Shown: positions 1 to 11,982, counted from the first letter of the stretch. The stretch: 64,000 bases of DNA from Ramularia collo-cygni (GCF_900074925.1 NW_019716255.1:4061604-4125603); one strand, 5' to 3'. The notes: generated by a model not told the origin, from the letters alone. Made by a program: numbers and translations.

Positions 1-1063
1 TTTCTGAGTTTACGCCATTCAAACATCGTCGATCAAGCACCTTGCTCGAGCGTCGCTGACAGGGCACTGGGGAGCTTCTCCTACACAGCATCGAGAAAGG
101 GCGTGATGAAAGGGAGAGATGAACAAACATGAATGCAGCGCAGGGAGGCGATTAAAGAAAGCAATCCTAGACAGCGATCGGACAGCGAAGGCAGCTGGAT
201 ATGAGTGAAGTGATTAACCTATTCTCAGGCCGTCGTCTCGTGTGAACCGCGTGGCAGTCAGCGTGGATCACTGGCTCACGTAATTGGAGCCTGAGTGCCG
301 CATGGCCAATGCAGAGCCAGTACGCTGTCGTCCGTCAACATCGGTGAAGGTGGGACAAGAATAGAGAAAGTGGGATGACCGCGTGTCAATTTCGGCACTC
401 GGGCGTGGTGAGGCTCTTTATTCTGCTGCACAGACCACCGGTAGACCACATGGCAAGAAGATCTCGATCTCCTTGTACAATGATGTGCCGTGTGCCAAGT
501 TCGCTGAGGCCTAGTGTGTACTCCGCACTCTGTACGGTATGCTCATAGGCCCCCTTTACATCAGCAAGTCTGCTACGAATCTCCACACGCGTAGGATACG
601 TGACTCCTGACACAACGAGTTGCTGTGCTAGCTCTTTCACTGCTACCTTGTCTCTCACACGATTTCTCAGCGTAGTGGATGGAAGCATTAGCTTGCCCTT
701 ACTATCCGTCTGAGGCTGTTTGTACTGTGGTCAAAATCAAATCAGAGCTCTCTAATCCTTCTAGAGTACCACGCATAGTCGGTAACAAGACACCGCATTT
801 CTTCCTCTTCGCTATATAATAAAAAAAGTTGCTGTTGCGGAGAGTCAAGGATCCTGAATTTGGCCTCAAAACATATGTCCCGATGGGCACATCCAGTGGC
901 TGACCCGAATGACCCGAACTTGTCCGCACAGGAGGTACTTTCAACTTCGCCGACAAGTTTCGGTTCCAACCAGTTTTGAAGTCTTTTCGTACTTAGTCAA
1001 CGGCAACACCATTCAACAGTCATTTCAGCAACATCCTGAGCATCACATCGAATTACTTTCACC
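1..1063. other. 5' flank, no supported gene
   Basis: No gene with recognisable domains is visible. A 100-codon minus-strand open frame (386-688) lacks any recognisable motif and is not called. One TCGN5CGA palindrome lies at 178-188. The right end is the promoter of the EthD-domain gene. Confidence 0.5.
178..188. promoter_or_regulatory. AflR-type palindrome TCGGACAGCGA
   Basis: The sequence fits the AflR consensus TCGN5CGA exactly. It lies about 880 bp upstream of the EthD-domain decarboxylase gene. A six-base-constrained motif occurs by chance about every 4 kb, so binding is only a possibility. Confidence 0.3.
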
Positions 1064-1703
1064 ATGGTATCCGATTTGCCCGCCGTCCCGGCTAGAGCCG
1101 AGCCCAACGGACCACCAACTCACTATCTATGTCTTACCATTCTCGGATACAGGAAAGCTGGACTTTCTGAGGAGGCATATCGAAACCACATGACAACTGT
1201 TTCAGCTCCCATTACCAAGCCTTTGATGGCAAAATACGGCATCAAACGCTGGACTCAGATTCACAACCAAGCGGCAACAAGGGAACTGATGGGTCATTTG
1301 TTCGACTCGCAGATGGTTAATTTAGCGGACTATGATTGTTTCAGCCAGGTTGTGTTCGAAAGCATCGAAGACTACAAGAAGATTAAGCAGGATCCAGTCT
1401 ATAAGGCGAAGCTGATGCATGATCACGAATTGTTCGCGGATACGAAGAATAGCAAGTAAGTGTGGCGACGACCTTGATGGAGACAAAGATTTACATTGAC
1501 TGACGACATGAATCAGGATGACGATTGGATGGATTGAAGAATTTGTGAACAATGGAAAGGTGGTTGATGGATTGAAGTTCGCAAGTGAAGACAGCGGGAG
1601 CAGCTGGGGATTCTCATCGATGTTTTTCGGCATGATTGTTGGTGGTGCACTCGCCACTGGGGCAGCGAATGCGCTGAAGTATTGGAAGTTGGCAGGAAGA
1701 TGA
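1064..1703 (+). CDS. EthD-domain decarboxylase (MdpH/ClaH type)
   Basis: Two exons, 1064-1455 and 1517-1703, joined by a 61-bp intron with a GTAAGT donor and CAG acceptor, give about 192 residues. Residues ~15-125 look like an EthD/dimeric alpha-beta-barrel domain (HYLCLTILGYRKAGLSEEAY near the N-terminus, then a DYDCFSQVVFESIEDY stretch). The second exon adds a C-terminal tail with a probable membrane helix (FGMIVGGALATGAANAL). In emodin and monodictyphenone pathways proteins of this type decarboxylate atrochrysone carboxylic acid, which fits the TE-less PKS and metallo-hydrolase in the same cluster. It is convergent with the flavin monooxygenase downstream. The family call is good; the exact reaction is inferred from context. 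Confidence 0.8.
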
Positions 1704-2044
1704 GACCAACATGTGTTGTAGTGCTGTAGTATGGAAACCAGAACTTCTTCGCAAGATCAATCAGGCCGGAATGCTTTTCAGTAGCCACAGAATTCNCGCA
1801 CACAACCTTCACCTCCTTAAATGGCATTACAATACATGAGCTATTCACCGAAGCTTGGAAGATCTGCCTGTGGTCAGATGTTCGACATCGTGACGGGTCG
1901 GCAAATGCAAACATCACGGAGCGGTACCATAAATGGAGAAGAGAACTGCAAACATATCATGTATGGGACACTGGAATTGGGAGCACTGGAGTATTCATGG
2001 ATAGTCTATTGAAGTGATCAAATAGTTTATAGTAACTTCGACAA
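1704..2044. other. Convergent intergenic region
   Basis: Short 3'-3' gap between the EthD-domain gene and the flavin monooxygenase. It contains one ambiguous base (1796). No feature recognised. Confidence 0.6.
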
Positions 2045-4081
2045 TCATAAGCAAAGCACGCTCCTGAGTACATCTTCGAGCGTTGAGGGTGCATCTGCAG
2101 GCGATCCTTGGGCTCGCCATGCAACCGTGCGATCTGGCCGGACCAACACAGCTCCGCGCTCACTGACCTGTCGTACCTCACTCCATCGGAAGAAAGTATC
2201 CTCATAATCTTGTCCCCAACCAATACCAAGTACTTCAATGTCTACTCCAAGTGCCAGACCAGCTTTCTTCGCTTCGGGTGCCCACAAATTCTTTCCGCCA
2301 ATACCTGTGAGGATGACGAACTTGCCGTGTCCAACGAGATCCCGTGTTGAGACCAGAGGTTTGCGACCACCTCGCTCCTTTTGTGACACGCTCAGCCAAG
2401 CATGTGGAACCCGCCAACCTGGATATGTGCTGGTGTACACTTTACAGCTGCGTTCTGATTCCGTCTTTGGCCATGGTGGTTCCTCCAGCTCATCCTGTGA
2501 ATATACTGCATCGGACTTGTACCATTGGTTCATGACGGCTCCAACATTGTGTCGTTCATCGCCGAGGTCTTGCACTGCTTTGCGGAATTCGCATCGTAGA
2601 CTCTCGCCTTCGGGTGAGTCTTCTTTCAGCAAATCTGACATTCTCGCTCGTCTGTCCATGGTCGTCTCTCCATCGAGGTATCCCATCATGCCAAAGACCT
2701 TGAAATTGAGTATACCATTCAGAGCGGTCCGGCCAACCACGTACTTGCCAGCCGGCTGCCGCTCATTACTGTAGGAATCCAACAGAGACTTGCCTGCTTT
2801 ACCCTGCAAGACATGTGCGAATTTCCAGGCAAGGTTGAATGCATCCTCAAGACAGGTACTTGTGCCCAAACCTCCAAAAGGCGGATGCTGGTGCACGGCG
2901 TTTCCGACACAGTAGACTTTCCCTTGCGAGTACTTCTCCGCGTAGATGTTCTTCAGAGCCCATGTCTTGATGCCCTTGACCTCGTAATGGACGCTGTCGT
3001 CTCCGATGAGTTCCTTGATGCGAGTCATGACCATTTCATCGGTGGGTTCTTGCGTACAGCTCGGATGGGGAAAGAGAGACAGAGACCAGGTCTTCCATGG
3101 TTCGATGAAATGTGCGATGCCTATAGGTCCGTACAGAGGCTGTGGTGCATCCAGACAGCCCAGATAGTTGAGTAGGGCTGGTGTAGGCGATGCCAGATGC
3201 CCTAGGTCTGCTTCGACATGCACACTGGTTACTGATCCACTACTCGCTTCTACTACCACTGGAATATCAAGCATGGGTAGAATGCTACTGTTCGCTCCAT
3301 CGGCGGCTGCAAGGTACTTGCAGCGGACCATGGATCTCTGCTGGGTCAACGTGTTCTCCAAGACGGCGAGGACGGTATCACTTTTCCGATCTTCGGCGAA
3401 GGTGAGGAGCCGTGTGTTCCATCGGGTCGGAACTCCATGGTCTGCCGCATAGCCTAAGAGCAGGTGTTCGAGCTTGGTCTGGCACAAACATAGAATTCCA
3501 GATGGACTCGCATCATGGTACTCTCCCTAATGTTACGGTTCAGCTCGGTCGTTCACTCGGCGTACACATTCGGTAGATGTGGAATTCGAGGGTAGCTACT
3601 TACATGTCTGTGAGGATCGCTTCCATGAGCATACGCGCGGTAGATCTCCTCGCCAGCCAGAGTGTTACAAAATCGTGTATATGGTGAGTATTCAGATACC
3701 GGGAAGCCGATCTCAAGCGCTTTTTCTTCGAGACCAATCTCTCGCAAGCACTCTGTTCGCTCGAATTAGACTCGTATACGTTGCAATTTAGGAGTTATCT
3801 ACTTACCTAGACCTGCCATATTGAAGTAATTAGCACGTGGATGTGTCATTGGGGCAGAAACATCGGATATCATCAATGCATTGACGCCTATCTTTTAATC
3901 AGCCAACAACGAACATGTTCGAGGACCGCATCAGACGGCACTCGTGTGTACGATACGGACCATAAGATGCCAAGAAGCAGCTGAGTGAGGCACCGGATGG
4001 TCCAGCACCCACCACCAACACATCGACATCCAGAACCAAGGGCAAGCCGCCCTTCGCGCCCTCTTCATCTGTGCTTCCCAT
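2045..4081 (-). CDS. FAD-dependent phenol-hydroxylase-type monooxygenase
   Basis: Four exons on the minus strand (4081-3961, 3887-3807, 3752-3604, 3526-2045) join in frame through 73-, 54- and 77-bp introns to give 610 residues, the usual size of the TfdB/phenol 2-monooxygenase flavoprotein group. The N-terminus has the dinucleotide-binding motif VLVVGAGPSGASLS. Exon 2 supplies the family's HPRANYFNMAGLE stretch and exon 4 the second FAD motif (GNAVHQHPPFGGLGTSTCLED), followed by a thioredoxin-like C-terminal region. It probably hydroxylates an aromatic polyketide intermediate, or opens a ring after hydroxylation. Its neighbours are an EthD decarboxylase and a DUF1772 protein of the same cluster. 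Substrate and position are not predictable from sequence alone. Confidence 0.85.
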
Positions 4082-4769
4082 ATTTTCGGTGATGAATATG
4101 GACTTGTGGTGTCAGTGATGCAGCAGCAAGAGATAATCTGAACCTTTTCTCATTCGATCTTCATCAATATATCACTATAGCTTCATCCTGGAAGGCGTGT
4201 TTTGGGGTCCGGAAGTCTAAGCAATTGTTCCGAAGCGGGAAGAAGTGCATTGGCCCGCGAGAAGGGAGCTCCCAAATCCCGAATACCGGATCACTCCATG
4301 TTCTACCACCATTACAGCAGAGAGTTGGGCAGACATGAGTATCACCCGGATCCGTGGTAAATGTTGTCAACCTCGCAAGTCCGGGGAAAAAAAACTGGGC
4401 TTGCGGACTCGGCATTCGCCGTTGCATCTGAGTTCGATGCAAAAGGTCGCCAAGAAGTTGTTTGCCTACCCCAATGCGGTAATTTATATTTCCCAATCAA
4501 GACTTGGATCAAGACATGATCAAAACGTACACTGCAGCAAAGGTAGAGACTTTGACGCTCCATGATATTTTCGATTGCCGGTATAAAGTCTCAAGAGAGC
4601 CTGAATGTAGAACAAACGATGCAACTCTGTCTGATCAATCCGCAACAACTTCAACCGGCATCCAGAAAAGGGATACACGAAATCCAGACCCAACTCGCCG
4701 TTCATATCATGTTCTAGAATGATATTTGACAGCAAACACCCGACGACTCCCTTCACTTCNCCAATCTTC
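4082..4769. other. Intergenic, promoter side of the flavin monooxygenase
   Basis: This 688-bp stretch is upstream of the minus-strand flavin monooxygenase and downstream of the DUF1772 gene. It holds a TCGATTGCCGG match (4571-4581) to the looser AflR consensus TCGN5CGG. No gene is seen. Confidence 0.4.
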
Positions 4770-5385
4770 TCACCATGAAGCCAGCACGCTGAACTTTCCG
4801 GTCAGAGCAACCATGGCTGCTACAAACGGTAGCGTAGCTCTGACAGAGTGGTACACAGCCCATGCATCCAGCATGCGGTGCAGATCCGCCAGTTTCTTCT
4901 GCTCAGAGAGACCATTCGCTGCACTCTTACGGTCCTGCGTGTCTCTGATCGCCATTACAGCATCATCGAGGGGGAAAATGAAAACCCTTTCCCACCAGGC
5001 CACCTGCAAAAGCGTAAAGCTTGCCCCAGCGAAGAATTTCCAGCTCGCAGCTTCAACTGGGTCCGGATGATAGCGAAGTGCAATCGACATCAATCCCAGA
5101 GTGGCTGCGAGTGCGGCGTTGAAGGGCTCGAGCCAGATGCCTCCTCGATAGGCCGTGTCCACGAGCTGCGCGGCGGCGGTCTTGGAATTGGTGTTGAGTT
5201 TGATGATGGGCACGACCCAGCCGATGAAACACCATGCTATGCCTAGATTAAAAATCGAATCAGCGATGTGGCATTTCTCGTTTATAGCATAAATGTAAAC
5301 ACAAACCTGACACGAAAGCTAGAGCTATGATTATGCCCCATTGTAGCCACGGTAGTGCGACGGTGACGGCGGCTGGCAAGATCAT
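4770..5385 (-). CDS. DUF1772 anthrone oxidase-like membrane protein (copy 1)
   Basis: Two exons (5385-5307 and 5242-4770) give 183 residues. The intron splits a Gly codon after an AFVSG motif. The protein starts with a hydrophobic helix (MILPAAVTVALPWLQWGIIIALAF) and has three further membrane-like segments, the layout of DUF1772/HypC proteins. Family members include anthrone oxygenases that turn emodin anthrone into emodin, or norsolorinic acid anthrone into norsolorinic acid. A second member at 8288-8885 has the intron at the same codon and an identical 473-nt second exon. Which copy, if either, oxidises the anthrone cannot be said. Confidence 0.8.
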
Positions 5386-6114
5386 TATTGCTGAGTTTGA
5401 AGTGTGAATGGAGGAGCGGTATGTCTTCTTGGAAAGTGGTGGGAGATAATATACTCAGGCTACGAGTAAAAACCTTGCTGGATGCCTATACCCCGAGCAA
5501 ACTTGATTTTCGACCCAAAACCTCGGAACTCAATATGTCCGTTATTTGCGTCGTTAGGGTGGAGAGCTGTTATGCCTACACTTTTGGTTTGCAGCAATGC
5601 AGTGTTGAAGTATGTCTCTAATGCGCGATTTCAATGTCAATGTTAATGCGACCGCGATCTTGTAGAAGCAGCTCCTCGCTATCTTCCTGCGAGACAGACC
5701 TGCGACTCTGCTGCCGATGGATCGAGGCGTAGTCTCAGAACTTCCATCGGTATTAGTATAGCGGCTTCCAGGGGGAATGCACAACGAAGTCATGTTGTCC
5801 CGAGAAACGTTACAGTCCGGCAAACTTCTCGATGTATCCCACTGCTAGCCAAGTTCTCTTATGCAAACATAGATCTACAAAGCGAAGTCTGTCATTTGGT
5901 CGTTTGGTAAATTTGCTACGAGACTCTATTCTTTTTGAACAAAAATGCGATACAGGCCCTGTCAACTGAGATTCTCCCCTGATCTTGCAAAAAAAGACAA
6001 CATATGACCTAGTAGTGCATTTCCATGAAAAGTGAAGAAGATATCCTGCAACTCTTCTCCGAAATGTATACATCGTGAATGCAGGCAGGTAGGTCAAAGA
6101 AGCCGCTTGCTCAC
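5386..6114. other. Intergenic, promoter side of DUF1772 copy 1
   Basis: A 729-bp stretch between the P450 3' end and the DUF1772 start, both on the minus strand. No exact TCGN5CGA site and no gene was found. Confidence 0.5.
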
Positions 6115-7829
6115 TCAGAGCGGCTGTCTGGGCTCAAATTTGCAGTAAGCGGCAGGCAGAGCGAATTTCGCCTCAGAATCCAATTCCACACCGAGATCCT
6201 GTCTCTGAGCGGCGTGCGGGTCCTTGTTACCGTTCTCGTCACAGCTGGACCATTTGTAAAGAGCGAGCGCGTGGGCGACAAGGATGGTTTGTTGCAGCTT
6301 GCCCCATCTCTTGCCTGCACATGGATGCTGTCCGGCTCCCCATCCAAAGACTAGAGAAATAGTTAGCGGGAGGCGGCATGGAAATTCGCTACGATAAAGG
6401 TAAGTACTTACAGCCATAAGGTTCCTTTTCGAATTCTCGGCGTCCTTCCTTGAAGCGCTCTGGGTCGAACTTGTGTGGGGTTGGGAAGAGTTCCTCGTTG
6501 AAGTTGAGCTCGGTGGAATTCCAGATTGCAAAGGCGCCAGGAGGGATGACCTCGTTGGAGTCTGGAATAGGAATTGCTTTTCCTGAGATATTTAGGCGTC
6601 CTGCGGCGAAAGAGGTCCAAACGCGAATGATTTCGTACATGCACATCTCGAGATTGGGGAAAGAAGTTTCCCATGCTCTCATGGGAATCGACTGTATTCT
6701 GTCGATCAGAGGCAGAGATGTGTCTTTGTTGTAGATGTTTGCAGCGGCGACGATCTCCCGATAACACTTCTCCTGCCAGTCTGGATGAACGGCCATGGTT
6801 TCGATCAGTTGAGGGAAGATGACGTGGGCGTTGGTGGACGTGATGAAGGTGGCGCTGGTGCAGAACTCAGTGATGTTCTCCTCGTCGTCTCCGTTGGCCA
6901 TCATCATAGCTAGAGGATCATCCTTGTACTTGGTGCCGTTCTTCTTGCGGTCTGCAATAAGGTTCTGGATAATCTTGCGGATACCTTGACGGGCAATACG
7001 ACGCCTGATCATGCTGGGCTCCGGAATCCATCTCAAAAAGGCGTAGAAGGGGCTGTAAGAGTGCAAGAGAACGTCCAGGTGATCCGAGATCTTCTTGAAC
7101 AGTGCCTGATCATGGACAAAATCATCCGAAATGAAGAGACGAGCGTTCTGTCTGAATACAGTTCGCCACAAGGTCGGTGCGTTGATAACTCCATTGGGAT
7201 GGGTGGTCGTCAGCTTCTTGAAGTCTGTGCTAGCATCCTCCATAGCCCCTTTGAAGACGCGCTCCAGACGAGCGGTCTTGAGCAATGGTAGAAGTGTCTT
7301 GAGGAAGTAGCTGCTGTTTCGTTCCCCGGTGCCGTGAAACGCCTTGTGGATTGGAGGCCAGAAGTGGAGTCCAAATGCCAACAAAGACTGGCCGGAAATG
7401 AAGCAGAGCTGAGGATGATCGAGGAGCATGATGCGAGCATTGCGACCAGAGATTCCGATCAGGTGTCGCTTACCCTGCCAGAAACTGAAGTTTCCCGTTC
7501 GGGATTCCTTGACAGCATTCTTCCAAAACGACCTATACGTTGCTGTCAGCCATGAAGAATGTGGATCGAGTACTGAACAAGTCTTACCATTGACGAGTGA
7601 CGAAACCAAACGAGCCGATGATCGGAAGCGTATCAGAAGTGAACGCGGGAGAACGTTTGTCCACGGATGGTCTGTATGCTTGATAGGCGAGGAAGCTGAC
7701 CAAAGCTGTAATGGCAGTTGTCACTCCGAGCTTGACCGGCGCATCGAGCAGATCAGACACTACGAATAGCGCAGGTGCAAGTGAAGGTGGTAGCTCCGCA
7801 GCAAGGTAGGTCTGGTTGAAGAAGTCCAT
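6115..7829 (-). CDS. Cytochrome P450 monooxygenase
   Basis: Three exons (7829-7588, 7532-6412, 6350-6115) give 532 residues. An N-terminal hydrophobic anchor (residues ~32-50, LGVTTAITALVSFLAYQ) suggests ER membrane attachment. P450 motifs are present in order: the ExxR helix in YEIIRVW, FDPERF, and the haem-ligand loop FGWGAGQHPCAG with its Cys. The last intron lies just before the haem loop. It sits among anthraquinone genes and is divergent from DUF1772 copy 2. In cladofulvin biosynthesis a P450 (ClaM) couples two anthraquinones, so oxidative dimerisation is an attractive role; ring hydroxylation is equally possible. Confidence 0.9.
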
Positions 7830-8287
7830 TCTGGAAGCCGAGATGGAATGCTGTATGCTGTGTGGGGACGACGAAGCACAGCGAGACGAAGGCGAGCATA
7901 TGAAGACTGCATGGTGAGAGGATTTCGGAACATACTATCGGAATGAAGCCTCAGCAGCGTTTGTCGGAAGGGGCTAATGTCCGTCTGTTCGAGATGGATG
8001 AGTCTTGCTTGCTTTCGTTTGCGGGTTATTTCAGAATGTTGGGGTGNAGGTGCAGCGCAAAAATCGGGTCCTATTTTCGATCAGGGTTGGCGTCCGGAAG
8101 ATTTGTGCATACGGCGTAGATTGTGCCGAAACTGAACGACTGACCGACCACTCGTGTCAAGTCTTGTTTCAACGTGGCACCTGAAAACTAGTACAAGAGC
8201 GTACCAATCAAGGAACTATCATTTGTCCGTCACATAACCAACATTGAGAGATTCATATCACTTTCAACATACATACGTCAAAAGAAC
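7830..8287. promoter_or_regulatory. Bidirectional promoter, P450 / DUF1772 copy 2
   Basis: These 458 bp separate the divergent starts of the P450 and DUF1772 copy 2, so both promoters must lie here. One ambiguous base is at 8047. No TCGN5CGA match was found by eye. Confidence 0.6.
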
Positions 8288-8885
8288 ATGGCCGAATTCA
8301 TACTGCCCGCCGCCCAAGGCTTTGCGGTTGTGGGAGCGTCATTCGTATCTGGTGAGCTTGCCGCATTATCCTAGAAATCGACTCTTCTCGTAACTAAGCT
8401 ACAACTGCACAGGCTACATCTGGTGCTTTAGTCAAGCAGGTGTCTTGACGCTTCGCCAAGCACCTGCGGACGTCGGCGTACGGCAGTTCAAGACCATGTA
8501 CAATAAAGGCAAATCGACCTCTCCACTGATTGTTGTTGCGGCGACACTATGCAACGCCTATTCAGCATATCGATCGTCTGGAAGCAGTGTTGAGCTTGTT
8601 GGAGGAGTNGTGTCGCCTTTTGCGCTGTACGTGACCGCAGCGGTGTGTCTACCGGCCATTATTCCCTTCACTTTGTTGGTTATGGAGCCGGGTGTCAACA
8701 GGGAGTTGATCCGCTTGGGGACTTTGTCGGAGAAAGGGATGGAGCTGAACCGGATCAAACTCATGGAGCATGATATCCAGGCCATGCTCGTGTCTTGGAA
8801 AGGGTTGAACTATGTCAGGGCAGCGTTAGTTGGTGCCGGAGCTTTGATCTCTGGTTTGGCTACATGGCATCTTAGCACGATCTAG
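8288..8885 (+). CDS. DUF1772 anthrone oxidase-like membrane protein (copy 2)
   Basis: Exons 8288-8351 and 8413-8885 give 178 residues; the 61-bp intron splits a Gly codon after SFVSG, exactly as in copy 1. The N-terminus is hydrophobic (FILPAAQGFAVVGASFVSG) and three more membrane-like segments follow. It resembles copy 1 at the splice junction (GYIWCF here, GIAWCF there) but is clearly diverged elsewhere. One codon holds an ambiguous base (8609). It probably acts in anthrone-to-anthraquinone oxidation or a related cofactor-free oxygenation. It shares a promoter region with the P450. The stop codon lies inside a 72-bp tandem duplication. Confidence 0.78.
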
Positions 8886-9018
8886 TCGATCAGAGTGAGA
8901 CTTCTTAAGCGTGCTCAATGAACGCATACAGTAGTGCGACCGTGTATGAAGAACTAGTCGATCAGACTGAGACTGTTCAAGCGTGCTCAATGAATACATA
9001 CAGTAGTGCGACCGTGTG
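8882..9018. repeat. 72-bp tandem duplication over the DUF1772 stop codon
   Basis: Two copies with a 72-bp period (8882-8953 and 8954-about 9018), each starting CTAGTCGATCAG and containing GCGTGCTCAATGAA and CAGTAGTGCGACCGTGT, differ at only a few bases. The first copy includes the TAG stop of the DUF1772 gene. It looks like a recent local duplication in the 3' UTR. Confidence 0.85.
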
Positions 9019-9345
9019 TATGGCTCCTTCGAACCTCATGATCCCAACTTTTCCAAATGCTGCATGGACGATGAGTGAAGCCTTGTCCATTGTCCTTTTG
9101 AATCATTCCCTGATGACAGTTGATGTCTGACTCGTCTGGAATTCAGAAAGAGTGTGTATTCGTTCTTCCCTTTCTGATGCTTAGCGTGACCTCAAACTAG
9201 GTCTGACCCATGTTGAGTATTTGGGACTTGTCAGGGCAAACGTTATGCAGCAGCATTTGCAACGCAGATAGCTGGCTCGATCTGATACAGCGCTAATACA
9301 AGTATCGTTCACATCCCAATGAGTATGTTCGCAGCTATGCATCCG
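9019..9345. other. 3'-3' intergenic gap
   Basis: The gap between DUF1772 copy 2 and the AflS-like gene, which converge. Nothing recognised. Confidence 0.5.
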
Positions 9346-10804
9346 CTACCCACTCTGAAGTGAGTCGAACTTGACGGCCAAAGCCACCGTAGCACCAGTC
9401 TGGTCTCGCATATGAGTAATCACCACAGGCCTGCCGTAAAGATTGGCAGTACTATCGATCAAAGCAGCCAATTCGTCAACTTCAAGAGCGCACTGATTGT
9501 TGAGCTGCACACATGCAAAGTCCCGCAATCGTGCTCCAGCCTCGACTTGCACGGCGACGGAGCCAGGCTGTGGCAGTAGTCGCGGGGCAACAATCAAAAA
9601 CGCTGTAGGGTTGATTCGAAGGCAGTCGAGATGTGCCTTTAGCTCACAGGCCAGAAGATGTAAAGACTCCAATTCGTCCCGGGAAATTTCAGGCTGCAAT
9701 ATGTATGCTGTGGCATTCTTGACTTGCTGTGGCGTGTTGGGTTGTCGCATGTACCTGTCGATACGACGCCAAGAAGGCTCTGCAGGATTTGAAGTTGTGG
9801 TCATGCAAGAGTCTAGTGATGGCGTTTCATAAGTTTGCACCACTATTTGCGTATCGGGTGACATTTTGGCCAGTGACGCCGATGTCTCGTTGTACGCAGT
9901 GCAGACCTGAAGTTTTGTTTTTAGCGCGGTTTCAGCATCTTGCATGGATGATGTAGACCAACCTGAATGATTGATGTGATTCCGGTGGTTGGCCATTCCA
10001 ATTGGCCCAGGAGAGGAACGAGATCGATGCTCGCATGACCCTTGTCCGTCAAGACTGTCGCAAGGTAGTCGTCCATTGGGCTGACACTTCTGCAGTAAGC
10101 TGCCCATTGACGAGCTGCTTGAGGCTCCTTCGCAAAAGGATCCTGAACTGCTGCAAAATTGTAGCCTGTGGGGTTCCAAGTTGGGACAGACTGTGTCATC
10201 GATGCACCGGTGCACTGATGTGATGCCGCCATGAACTGCAGCGCCGCGGGGGCAATCTGCTTTGCAAGGAACATGGCAGCATCAGATGAGGAGAGGTCTT
10301 CTGTGTATGCCGCGGAAAAGGCCGTGTGCGCAACGCAGAGACGCTCAGATTCGTGTAGGAAACCAGCAGTCGCCGTCAACCTCACCACGCGGCAGAGTAT
10401 GTGCTCTGGAGCATCGGCGAGAGCTGAGAGTTCTCTGACGGAGATGCAGCCATTCACAGGTACGCAGGCGAGCACCTGGAACTCCCCCAGCCATTTGAGA
10501 CAGGCAAGAAGCTGAACCTGCAATGAAGGCGTCAGTCACGGAATGGAGACCAGACCTGGAGCCTACTCACATGCGATGCTAGCTGGAAGAGGAAGCCGCG
10601 GGGCTGAGCTAACAGCGCTGTGGTGCGATACAGGCTAGCATAAAGTTTTTGCTCGGCGGCGGCGATGCTCTCGCGAGACTCAGTGGGGGCAGAGGAACCA
10701 TTGCTCTTCAAGAGGCTGCTTGCTTCATCTTGGCAGAGGGCCTTGAGTGCAGTGGCAGATTCAATCAAATCTGAGCACAACGCGTTGAGCTGACTGATCT
10801 CCAT
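9346..10804 (-). CDS. AflS/AflJ (MdpA)-like co-regulator, methyltransferase-fold
   Basis: Three exons (10804-10571, 10517-9963, 9906-9346) join in phase to give 449 residues, close to the known size of AflJ/AflS. The start is the ATG at 10804; upstream in-frame TTG codons were not used. Exon 2 resembles the N-terminal dimerisation/winged-helix part of O-methyltransferase-like regulators (CLKWLGEFQVLACVP, then ISVRELSALADAPEHILCRVVRL). I see no intact SAM-binding glycine motif, in keeping with a co-activator role. The gene is divergent from an AflR-like Zn2Cys6 gene across 2.2 kb, the same arrangement as aflS/aflR. It likely binds and boosts the AflR-like protein in the nucleus. The family call is good. 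Confidence 0.82.
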
Positions 10805-11284
10805 AGTCAACAAGTCCGGTGTCTGGATCCACGGCCAGCTTAGAAAGATTGAGCGGGCTTACATGCATCCTCACGCCGCATAATTCGCGGCATTGTGTGA
10901 GCTCCAATTCCCAAAGAGATACGGTTCGTTTGGTCCGGGTCATTTTCATAGCATAGACTTGGCAGAAGGATGATCCCCCGCTCGGTTCCTGAATCCTGGC
11001 CATCGACGCTAATCCCGTCCTTCGCGCCTCAGATCCTGCAGGTACCAACCCTGCAAGTTTCAAAGTCGTGAGACTAGCTTCACCGCAAACTGTATGTTTT
11101 GTCAAGGATAGACGGTTGGAACTTTGGATCCACCTCACTTTCCTTCCATTTGTTGCCAAGCCTGGTGGAAGTTGTACCCAATGAACACTTTGCTCGGTTG
11201 TTGCTCAGCGCATCTCTGCGTCGGAAGTTATTCGACGATCAAGGACCCACTCTCGCTACATTTTTTGCGAGAATTAATCCACTG

Positions 11285-11295
11285 CCGACGCACGA
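11285..11295 (-). promoter_or_regulatory. AflR-type half-consensus site TCGN5CGG
   Basis: Plus strand reads CCGACGCACGA, that is TCGTGCGTCGG on the minus strand, matching TCGN5CGR. It is about 480 bp upstream of the AflS-like start. Confidence 0.35.
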
Positions 11296-11789
11296 GCACC
11301 GGCATGCACGTGGGGACGGCTATGATGTGTAAACGATCCGACGCAAAGAGATGCTGTATGTCAACAGAGGAAATCGAAAGTCTGCTGAGCGGCTACTTAT
11401 CTGAACATCGCCACTGTCTGGCCTGCATCGGCGTGATCAACGACACACATCGTCAATGCCATCGAACCATTCCAGTCGCGAGCAATGTCGTTTGCGTATT
11501 CCTCGCAAATGGCCTGAGTGATTGTTCGTTCCTTTGGCCGTGCACTTCGCTTCTCAACGGCTTGTTTGAAGTGGTTCGCTTCCTAGTGTCGAGCGAGCAG
11601 CCGTAACCTCAAAATCCTACACCAAGCCACTATCTACGCGAAGCAGCGCAAAATTCGTCGCTCACGAGCGGCAGCAAGGTCTTGGACGAGAGATTGAAGT
11701 ACTNGGAAGACGGAAGCCCACCGGCTTGATGATGATCCATCGCGATCATCTCCACCTTCTCATTTTCCTCATTCGAAAATTTGCTTCAC

Positions 11790-11800
11790 TCGAGAGTCGA
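11790..11800. promoter_or_regulatory. AflR-type palindrome TCGAGAGTCGA
   Basis: Exact TCGN5CGA match roughly midway between the AflS-like and AflR-like genes. Together with the site at 11983 it gives two palindromes within about 200 bp. Confidence 0.45.
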
Positions 11801-11982
11801 GATTCACACGCCGGACAATTCCATCGGTAGATGGACGGTCGGAAGTTTAAGATGATATCACCATGGACAGGGTATAGCTGCTAATCACTCCATCCGATAA
11901 GACGAGGCGTGAAAGCAACATGGTTTGACGTGGAACGTCTTCGTGCATACGAGTGGTAGCGGCCGTTGCCCGCCCGCTTCCT

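Noticed and set aside
386..688. 100-codon minus-strand open frame in the left flank
   Set aside because: No domain, no splice partners and no homologue recognised; too weak to call.
11124..11606. 160-codon open frame between the regulators
   Set aside because: No recognisable domain or signal, and it lies in the shared promoter of the AflS/AflR-like pair.
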